A stretch of 39,868 bases of DNA from Ruixingdingia sedimenti. GTDB lineage: Bacteria; Pseudomonadota; Alphaproteobacteria; Rhodobacterales; Rhodobacteraceae. Of this stretch, positions 34,313 to 39,868 are shown piece by piece (within the stretch, counting starts at the first letter, position 1; each line of letters starts with the position of its first letter). The notes beneath the pieces are model-generated. The model saw only the letters and a list, made by a program, of their open reading frames with translations, searched no databases and had not been told where the DNA came from. The stretch lies in contig NZ_JAVKPH010000030.1 in the NCBI RefSeq assembly GCF_031432425.1, forward strand, positions 1-39,868, given 5' to 3'. The position numbers and the translations under genes were made by a program.

Positions 34313-35923
34313 ATGTACCAGTCCACCCTTGCCCGAATGCGCGCCCCCCGTTACCGCTTTGCCCTGATCGTCACGCTGTTCGTGGTGGAATTGCTGCTGC
34401 TGGCGGCGGCCTATCAGGTGCTGACCGATTTCGAATGCCGTGCGACCGGCGCCGAGGGGGCCTGCCGGTTCCTGCGCAGCATGGTGGCGCGCGGGCTGTC
34501 GGTGTTCGCGGCGCTGGCGCTGCTGGCCTGGGCCTGGCCCAAGGTGGCGGCGGCCTTCCTGGATCGCGCGGCGGATCATCCGGGGGCGGGACGCTGGCGG
34601 GCGGTGCATCTGGGGGGTGTGGCGATCCTGTTCCTGCCGCTGGCGCTGGCGCCCGGGGGCGATCTGGTCGCGGTGTTCTGGCCGGCGCTGGCGTTGTGGA
34701 CCGGGGGCGGCCTTCTGGCGGCTCTGGGGGGTGTGCTGTGGCTTGCCCCGCCCGGGGCCTGGCGGCTGTGGTTCGACCATGGGGTGGCGACGCCGCTGCT
34801 GGTGCTGGGGGTCACGCTGCTGGTGCCCGACATCGCCGAAACGGTGCTGCCGCTGTGGGACTGGCAGGTGGTGACGGATGTCACCTTCGCCGCGGTCCAT
34901 GCGGTGTTGCGGCTGGCCGGCCCGGCGGTGCAGGCGGATGCGGCGGCGCATGTGATCGGCATCGACCCCTTCTTCGTCCATATCGCGCGCCAGTGTTCGG
35001 GGATCGAGGGCGTGGCGCTGATGGCGGCCTTCGTGGGGCTTTACGGCGTGCTGTTCCGGGCCGACCTGCGGATGGGGCGCTATATCGCCGTGGTGCTGCC
35101 GGTGGGGCTTCTGCTCAGCTGGATGCTGAACGTGGTGCGGATCGCGGCGCTGGTGGTGATCGGCGCGCGGGTGTCGCCGCAGATCGCGGTGAACGGGTTC
35201 CACAGCTATGCCGGCTGGATGTTCTTCACCGCGCTGGCGCTGGCGCTGTTGGTGGGGGTGCAGGCGGTGCCGTGGCTGCACCGGCGCGCGCCCCGGGCCG
35301 AGGGGCCGCGCATGGCGCAGGACGTGGTGGCGGCGCAGATCCTGCCCTTCGTCGTCTTCATGGTGGTGCTGGTGGTGGCCAATGCCCTGTTCCCGCATCC
35401 CGACCTCGGCTATCCGCTGGTGGTTCTGGCGCTGGCGCTGGCGGTCGCGGCCTTCCTGCCGGTGTGGCGGGGGATGGACTGGCGCCCCGGTGGGCTGGCG
35501 CTGGCGGCGGGGGCGGCGGTCGGCCTCGGCTGGGCGCTGACATCCGGGCCCGGCGGGGCAGGGGGGCCGCTGGCCGAGGGGCTGGCCGCGCTTCCGGCCT
35601 GGGCGCTGGCGGGCTGGATCGCGGCACGGGTCCTGGGCACGGTGGTGCTGGTGCCGCTGGTGGAGGAAATGTTCTTTCGCGGCTATCTGCTGGCGCGGCT
35701 GGATTTCGGCGGGCGCGGGGGCGCGATCGTTTCCATCGCGGTGACAAGCCTTCTGTTCGGCGCGTTGCACGGCCGCTGGCTGGCCGGGGCGCTGGCGGGG
35801 CTGGTCTTCGCGCTGCTGGCGCTGCACCGGGGGCGCGTCACCGATGCGGTGGCGGCGCATGTGCTGGCCAACCTGATCGTGGCGCTGGCGGCGCTGGCCA
35901 CGGGCGACTGGACGCGGATCTGA
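34313..35923 (+). CDS. xrtE: Exosortase E/CPBP protease fusion (VPEID-CTERM system)
   Basis: A 536-residue polytopic membrane protein with two parts. The N-terminal exosortase domain (to about 330) holds the three conserved residues: Cys228 in ARQCSGIEGV, Arg276 in NVVRIAAL and His297 in FHSYAGWMFF. The C-terminal CPBP (CAAX-type) protease domain has EEMFFR (451-456), FGALHG (His486) and HVLAN (His516, Asn520). This fusion is the exosortase E type that pairs with VPEID-CTERM proteins; a 77-aa protein with VPEID is encoded convergently next door. Exosortases recognise a C-terminal signal, cut it and probably attach the protein to a surface polymer. The start is uncertain (34280 GTG, 34313, 34337). 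Confidence 0.92.
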   Translation: MYQSTLARMRAPRYRFALIVTLFVVELLLLAAAYQVLTDFECRATGAEGACRFLRSMVARGLSVFAALALLAWAWPKVAAAFLDRAADHPGAGRWRAVHLGGVAILFLPLALAPGGDLVAVFWPALALWTGGGLLAALGGVLWLAPPGAWRLWFDHGVATPLLVLGVTLLVPDIAETVLPLWDWQVVTDVTFAAVHAVLRLAGPAVQADAAAHVIGIDPFFVHIARQCSGIEGVALMAAFVGLYGVLFRADLRMGRYIAVVLPVGLLLSWMLNVVRIAALVVIGARVSPQIAVNGFHSYAGWMFFTALALALLVGVQAVPWLHRRAPRAEGPRMAQDVVAAQILPFVVFMVVLVVANALFPHPDLGYPLVVLALALAVAAFLPVWRGMDWRPGGLALAAGAAVGLGWALTSGPGGAGGPLAEGLAALPAWALAGWIAARVLGTVVLVPLVEEMFFRGYLLARLDFGGRGGAIVSIAVTSLLFGALHGRWLAGALAGLVFALLALHRGRVTDAVAAHVLANLIVALAALATGDWTRI

Positions 35924-35930
35924 AGACGAA

Positions 35931-35965
35931 AAAGCCCGCGCCCCCGGGGTGGGGGCACGGGCTTT
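35931..35965. terminator. Bidirectional terminator between xrtE and the VPEID gene
   Basis: AAAGCCCG (35931-35938) pairs with CGGGCTTT (35958-35965), and GCCCCC with GGGGGC inside it. The A run (35929-35933) on the left and the T run on the right make it functional for both convergent genes. The stop codon of xrtE is eight bases before it. Confidence 0.75.
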
Positions 35966-35992
35966 GCCATGGGCCGTTGCCGGTCGCGCGGT

Positions 35993-36226
35993 TCAGCGCG
36001 CGCGGCGGCGGCGTTCCCAGGTGAACAGCAGCGCGGCCAGCACCGCAGCGGCGGCCAGAAGCCCGGTCGAGGCGTCGATCTCGGGAACCGAAACCGGCGT
36101 CGGGGTCGGGCGGGGACGCGGCAGCCACCAGAACAGCACATCGCCGAGGGACTGGGCGAGCAGCGGCGTCGAGGTGACGGTCAGCGCGACGGCCGCGGTC
36201 GTCAGGCGAGTAACGAGTGAACGCAT
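35993..36226 (-). CDS. VPEID-CTERM sorting-domain protein
   Basis: A 77-residue exported protein. A signal peptide occupies residues 1-25 (cleavage near LLAQ). The mature part before the sorting signal is about 22 residues, with LFWWLPRPRPTPTPVS. The C-terminal signal is VPEID (47-51), one membrane helix (about 54-69: STGLLAAAAVLAALLF) and a basic tail ERRRRAR (71-77). This is the canonical VPEID-CTERM tripartite signal. Start 36226 follows AGGAGT. With almost nothing left after processing, it could be a surface anchor, a small adhesive or a signalling peptide; it is the evident target of the neighbouring XrtE. Confidence 0.9.
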   Translation of the reverse strand: MRSLVTRLTTAAVALTVTSTPLLAQSLGDVLFWWLPRPRPTPTPVSVPEIDASTGLLAAAAVLAALLFTWERRRRAR

Positions 36227-36727
36227 CGGGGACTCCTACTTTGTGTCGAAACCAAGCCAGAACGCGTGGGGCGTGACAAGAAAAAACCCCATTTCCGCCC
36301 CGTTTCCGCCACGTGACGGCGTAAATCCCCCGCCGGAACCGGGTTTGTTTCCACTGCCGCGACGTTCCGCCCCGCGGCGGCCCGCGCGCCGCCGTCTCAA
36401 CCCTGGCGGGAGACGAATCACCCCGCCCCGGCGATGCCCGCGAAGGCCAGTCCAGGCAGGGGTATCGTTGTTGACATCCCCCCCGACTCCTCCTATACGG
36501 CCCCCACTTGTGCCTTGCCTTTGCTGGCGTGGCGCAGAATCAAAATCGAAGTGGTCACGATCCGGGCCCGGCCCCGATCCTCTGGAATTCCACCGCGTCG
36601 TCCCCGCGAAGGGGGCGCATGCGGTTTTCGTGTTTTGCGGACGCGCAGGGCACAACGTTGCGAACTGCCCCCGGAAACCCTGCGGACGCGCAGAGGCCGA
36701 ACGGGTTGCAAGAAAAGGCGAGATAGT
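36227..36727. other. 501-base gap: divergent promoter region and rpsL leader
   Basis: The left part (36227-36460) shows no gene. The right part is the rpsL promoter and its long leader. The leader contains an exact 13-base direct repeat TGCGGACGCGCAG at 36636-36648 and 36681-36693, 45 bases apart. Each copy is partly self-complementary, which suggests a structured leader that could take part in ribosomal-protein autoregulation. Confidence 0.5.
36471..36499 (+). promoter_or_regulatory. Promoter of the rpsL-rpsG-fusA-tuf operon
   Basis: TTGACA (36471-36476) and TATACG (36494-36499) are separated by 17 bases, a near-ideal sigma-70-type promoter. The start would be near 36506, giving a leader of about 220 bases before rpsL, as often found in str operons. 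Confidence 0.7.
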
Positions 36728-37099
36728 ATGCCGACGATCCAACAGCTGATCCGCAAGCCGCGGCAGCCCAAGGTGGTGCGCTCCAAGTCGCAGCACCTCC
36801 AGTCCTGCCCGCAAAAGCGCGGCGTCTGCACGCGCGTCTACACGACGACGCCGAAGAAGCCGAACTCGGCCATGCGGAAGGTCGCCAAGGTGCGGCTGAC
36901 CAACGGCTTCGAGGTGATCAGCTACATCCCCGGCGAAAAGNNNNNNNNNNNNNNNNNNNNNNNNNNNNNNNNNNNNNNNNNNNNNNNNNNNNNNNNNNNN
37001 NNNNNNNNNNNNNNNNNNNNNNNNNNNNNNNNNNNNACCCAGGGCGTCAAAGATCGTCGTCAGCGCCGCTCGAAATACGGCGCGAAGCGTCCGAAGTGA
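36728..37099 (+). CDS. rpsL: 30S ribosomal protein S12 (internal assembly gap)
   Basis: A 123-residue S12, the normal length. The start MPTIQQLIRKPRQPK and the block TTTPKKPNSAMRKVAKVRL are exactly those of S12. The end is GVKDRRQRRSKYGAKRPK. Positions 36941-37036 are 96 N (32 codons), so residues 72-103 are unread; the frame is kept, so the gap size is probably right. The masked part would include the second streptomycin-resistance region (around Lys88 in E. coli). The visible Lys in TPKKPNS is wild-type. S12 sits at the decoding centre of the 30S subunit. Confidence 0.95.
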   Translation: MPTIQQLIRKPRQPKVVRSKSQHLQSCPQKRGVCTRVYTTTPKKPNSAMRKVAKVRLTNGFEVISYIPGEKXXXXXXXXXXXXXXXXXXXXXXXXXXXXXXXXTQGVKDRRQRRSKYGAKRPK

Positions 37100-37110
37100 G
37101 GAACTGAGAT

Positions 37111-37581
37111 ATGTCGCGTCGTCACGCTGCCGAAAAGCGCGAAGTCCTGCCCGATGCCAAGTACGGCGACCGGGTTCTGACGAAGTTCATGAACAACCTG
37201 ATGGTCGACGGCAAGAAATCGACTGCCGAGCGGATCGTCTATGACGCGCTCGACCGGGTGCAGGGCCGCCTCAAGCGCGACCCGATCCAGGCCTTCCACG
37301 AGGCGCTGGACAACGTGAAGCCGGCCGTCGAGGTCCGCAGCCGCCGCGTGGGCGGTGCGACCTACCAGGTTCCCGTCGAGGTGCGCCCGGTCCGCCGCGA
37401 GGCGCTGGCGATCCGCTGGCTGATCACGGCCGCGCGCAAGCGCAACGAGAACACCATGGAAGAGCGCCTGGCCGCCGAACTGTCGGATGCCTGCAACAAC
37501 CGCGGCACCGCGGTGAAGAAGCGCGAAGACACCCACAAGATGGCCGACGCCAACAAGGCGTTCAGCCATTACCGCTGGTAA
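37111..37581 (+). CDS. rpsG: 30S ribosomal protein S7
   Basis: A 156-residue S7, the primary binder of the 3' domain of 16S rRNA. The start MSRRHAAEKREVLPDAKYGD, VKPAVEVRSRRVGGATYQVP and DANKAFSHYRW at the end are typical. It lies 11 bases after rpsL with GAGGA upstream. S7 regulates the str operon in E. coli; here the intergenic space is too short for the classic structure. Confidence 0.97.
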   Translation: MSRRHAAEKREVLPDAKYGDRVLTKFMNNLMVDGKKSTAERIVYDALDRVQGRLKRDPIQAFHEALDNVKPAVEVRSRRVGGATYQVPVEVRPVRREALAIRWLITAARKRNENTMEERLAAELSDACNNRGTAVKKREDTHKMADANKAFSHYRW

Positions 37582-37590
37582 GAGGACAAG

Positions 37591-39708
37591 ATGGCACGCG
37601 AATATCCGCTGAACCTCTACCGCAACTTCGGGATCATGGCCCATATCGACGCGGGTAAAACCACGACGACCGAGCGGATTCTGTTCTACACCGGCAAGTC
37701 CCACAAGATGGGCGAGACGCATGACGGCACCGCCATCATGGACTCGATGGCCCAGGAACAGGAACGCGGGATCACCATCTCGTCCGCCGCCACCACGACC
37801 TTCTGGGAAAAGACCTACGACGGCAAGAACCCGATCTCGCCGAAGCACCGGTTCAACATCATCGACACCCCCGGCCACGTGGACTTCACCATCGAGGTGG
37901 AACGTTCGCTGGCGGTGCTCGACGGTGCGGTCTGTCTGCTGGACGGCAACGCCGGGGTCGAACCGCAGACGGAAACCGTCTGGCGGCAGGCCGACCGGTA
38001 CAAGGTGCCGCGCATCGTGTTCGTCAACAAGATGGACAAGGTCGGCGCCGACTTCCAGAAATGCCTCAACATGATCAAGGACCGCACCGGGGCCACCCCG
38101 GCGCCGATCGCCTTCCCGATCGGGGCCGAGGACAAGCTCGAGGGCATCGTCGATCTGGTGACGATGGAAGAGTGGGTCTGGAAGGGCGAGGATGCCGGCG
38201 CCACCTGGGCGCATATGCCCATCCGCGCCGAATTGCAGGACGAGGCCGCCCGCCGCCGCGCCGAGCTGATCGAGCTTGCCGTCGAGCAGGACGACGCCGC
38301 GATGGAGGCCTATCTGGAGGGCAACGAGCCCGACCAGGACACGCTGCGCGCGCTGATCCGCAAGGGCACGCTGGCGATGGCCTTCGTGCCGGTGACGGCC
38401 GGTTCCGCGTTCAAGCACAAGGGCGTGCAGCCGCTGCTGAACGCGGTGGTGGACTATCTGCCCTCGCCGCTCGACATTCCGCCCTACCTCGGCTTCGCCC
38501 CGGGCGACGAGACGGAAACCCGCAACATCGAGCGCAAGCCTGATGACGCGGATCCCTTCTCGGCGCTGGCGTTCAAGATCCTCAACGACCCCTTCGTCGG
38601 CTCGCTGACCTTCACCCGGATCTATTCCGGCGTGATGAAGAAGGGCGATTCGATGCTGAACTCGACCAAGGGCAAGCGCGAACGCGTCGGCCGGATGATG
38701 ATGATGCATTCGAACGAGCGCGAGGAGATCGACGAGGCGTTCGCCGGCGACATCATCGCGCTGGCCGGTCTGAAGGAAACCACCACGGGCGACACCCTGT
38801 GCGACCCGTCCAAGCCGGTCGTGCTGGAAACGATGACCTTCCCCGAGCCGGTGATCGAGATCGCGGTGGAGCCGAAGTCGAAGGCCGACCAGGAAAAGAT
38901 GGGCATCGCGCTGGCGCGTCTGGCGGCCGAGGATCCGTCCTTCCGGGTGGAAACCGATTTCGAATCGGGCCAGACGATCATGAAGGGCATGGGCGAACTT
39001 CACCTCGACATCCTCGTCGACCGCATGCGGCGCGAGTTCAAGGTCGAGGCGAACATCGGCGCCCCGCAGGTGGCCTATCGCGAGACGATCAGCCGCGAGG
39101 CGGAAATCGACTACACGCACAAGAAACAGACCGGCGGTACCGGCCAGTTCGCGCGCGTGAAGCTGGTGATCACCCCCACCGAACCCGGCGAGGGCTACAG
39201 CTTCGAGTCGAAGATCGTCGGCGGCGCGGTTCCGAAGGAATACGTCCCGGGCGTGGAAAAGGGCATCAAGTCGGTGATGGACTCCGGTCCGCTCGCGGGC
39301 TTCCCGGTGATCGACTTCAAGGTCGCGCTGATCGACGGCGCGTTCCACGACGTCGACTCCTCGGTGCTGGCGTTCGAGATCGCGGCCCGGGCGGCGATGC
39401 GCGAGGGCCTCAAGAAGGCCGGCGCCAAGCTGCTGGAACCGATCATGAAGGTCGAGGTGGTGACGCCCGAGGAATACACGGGCTCGATCATCGGTGATCT
39501 CACCAGCCGTCGCGGCATGGTGCAGGGTCAGGACAGCCGCGGCAACGCCAACGTCATCACGTCGATGGTCCCGCTGGCGAACATGTTCGGCTACATCAAC
39601 AACCTGCGTTCGATGTCGTCGGGCCGTGCCGTCTTCACCATGATCTTCGATCACTACGACGCCGTGCCGCAGAACATCTCTGACGAGATCCAGAAGAAAT
39701 ACGCGTGA
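37591..39708 (+). CDS. fusA: Elongation factor G
   Basis: A 705-residue translational GTPase that moves tRNAs and mRNA during translocation. G1 is AHIDAGKTT, G3 DTPGHVDF and G4 NKMDK. The domain II-V hallmarks are present (KKQTGGTGQFARV, TSRRGMVQGQDSRG near the end). Length is normal. It lies nine bases after rpsG. The coding sequence is intact and unambiguous. Confidence 0.98.
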   Translation: MAREYPLNLYRNFGIMAHIDAGKTTTTERILFYTGKSHKMGETHDGTAIMDSMAQEQERGITISSAATTTFWEKTYDGKNPISPKHRFNIIDTPGHVDFTIEVERSLAVLDGAVCLLDGNAGVEPQTETVWRQADRYKVPRIVFVNKMDKVGADFQKCLNMIKDRTGATPAPIAFPIGAEDKLEGIVDLVTMEEWVWKGEDAGATWAHMPIRAELQDEAARRRAELIELAVEQDDAAMEAYLEGNEPDQDTLRALIRKGTLAMAFVPVTAGSAFKHKGVQPLLNAVVDYLPSPLDIPPYLGFAPGDETETRNIERKPDDADPFSALAFKILNDPFVGSLTFTRIYSGVMKKGDSMLNSTKGKRERVGRMMMMHSNEREEIDEAFAGDIIALAGLKETTTGDTLCDPSKPVVLETMTFPEPVIEIAVEPKSKADQEKMGIALARLAAEDPSFRVETDFESGQTIMKGMGELHLDILVDRMRREFKVEANIGAPQVAYRETISREAEIDYTHKKQTGGTGQFARVKLVITPTEPGEGYSFESKIVGGAVPKEYVPGVEKGIKSVMDSGPLAGFPVIDFKVALIDGAFHDVDSSVLAFEIAARAAMREGLKKAGAKLLEPIMKVEVVTPEEYTGSIIGDLTSRRGMVQGQDSRGNANVITSMVPLANMFGYINNLRSMSSGRAVFTMIFDHYDAVPQNISDEIQKKYA

Positions 39709-39714
39709 TTTTTC

Positions 39715-39750
39715 GGTGCGCCGTGAGGCGCACCCTACCCAACCGTAGGG
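39715..39750. repeat. Tandem hairpins between fusA and tuf
   Basis: GGTGCGCC-GTGA-GGCGCACC (39715-39734) is followed directly by CCCTAC-CCAACC-GTAGGG (39733-39750). A third pair GCGCA/TGCGC follows around 39751-39765. The GGTGCGCC...GTAGGG composite resembles a widespread dispersed intergenic repeat, from memory. T run precedes rather than follows the hairpin, so it is not a standard terminator and tuf can be read through. Confidence 0.6.
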
Positions 39751-39792
39751 GCGCAGATCCTGCGCACCGCACCGAGACAAGGAGATGCCATC

Positions 39793-39868
39793 ATGGCAAA
39801 GGCAAAGTTTGAACGTACGAAACCGCACGTGAACATTGGTACGATTGGTCACGTTGACCACGGGAAGA
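39793..39868 (+). CDS. tuf: Elongation factor Tu (partial, 5' end)
   Basis: The first 25 codons of EF-Tu are present: [20 protein letters not shown] followed by VDHGK, the start of the GTP-binding P-loop (GHVDHGKT). AAGGAG lies eight bases upstream. The gene is cut by the right edge. It completes the str operon order rpsL-rpsG-fusA-tuf. Confidence 0.97.

Noticed and set aside
37060..39861. Minus-strand open frame of 933 codons opposite rpsG, fusA and tuf
   Set aside because: It is the antisense of intact, unmistakable ribosomal and elongation-factor genes, His/Arg-rich, and has no family features; GC-rich codon bias keeps the opposite strand open.

Overview
The window is GC-rich chromosomal DNA of an alphaproteobacterium, most probably a Rhodobacterales / Paracoccaceae member. 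The evidence is a Paracoccus c550-like cytochrome directly upstream of the aa3 oxidase subunit I gene, an exosortase E/VPEID pair, a CtrA-type TTAA-N7-TTAAC box, an FNR-type box, and the str ribosomal cluster at the right end. No phage, plasmid backbone or CRISPR array is visible. The only mobile-element trace is a probable IS5-type end at the left edge.

Layout. 1-77: probable IS end. 249-680: lipoprotein cytochrome c (minus). 910-6360: tight plus-strand run SPOR lipoprotein - D,D-carboxypeptidase - tmk - holB - tatD - MBL hydrolase (cell wall plus DNA metabolism). 6361-8926: LysR regulator divergent from a P450/[2Fe-2S] ferredoxin pair. 8993-9079: tRNA-Leu(GAG). 9177-11955: peptidoglycan-binding protein, lipB and a small secreted protein. 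12131-15021: cytochrome c2/c550, ctaD and a DUF2244 protein (aerobic respiration). 15106-19933: a hydrolase-fold protein without its serine, yqeY divergent from carA, and a glycosyltransferase with an N-terminal MshEN-like domain behind a CtrA-type box. 19867-22583: GntR regulator, HAD nucleotidase, small membrane protein and Hsp20.

22635-25043: minus-strand operon with ATGA overlaps (AhpD-like, DUF488, nitronate monooxygenase-like, 5-formyl-THF cyclo-ligase). 25440-26499: small zinc ribbon overlapping an MscS-type channel gene. 26560-30775: succinate-semialdehyde dehydrogenase, arylformamidase-like hydrolase, S58 peptidase and a TFIIB-type zinc-ribbon protein. 30833-34178: oligopeptide-type ABC transporter with two permeases and a fused double ATPase but no binding protein. 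34313-36226: exosortase E/CPBP protease fusion convergent with a 77-aa VPEID-CTERM protein. 36728-39868: rpsL (interrupted by 96 N), rpsG, fusA and the start of tuf.

The strongest leads are the compact XrtE/VPEID pair, whose sorted protein has almost no mature domain, and the MshEN-like glycosyltransferase behind a CtrA-like site, which suggests c-di-GMP and CtrA control of a surface polysaccharide. Others are an LTTR-type dyad controlling a P450/ferredoxin pair, and an alpha/beta hydrolase whose nucleophile elbow has Gly instead of Ser. All assignments come from reading motifs and context; no database search was run.
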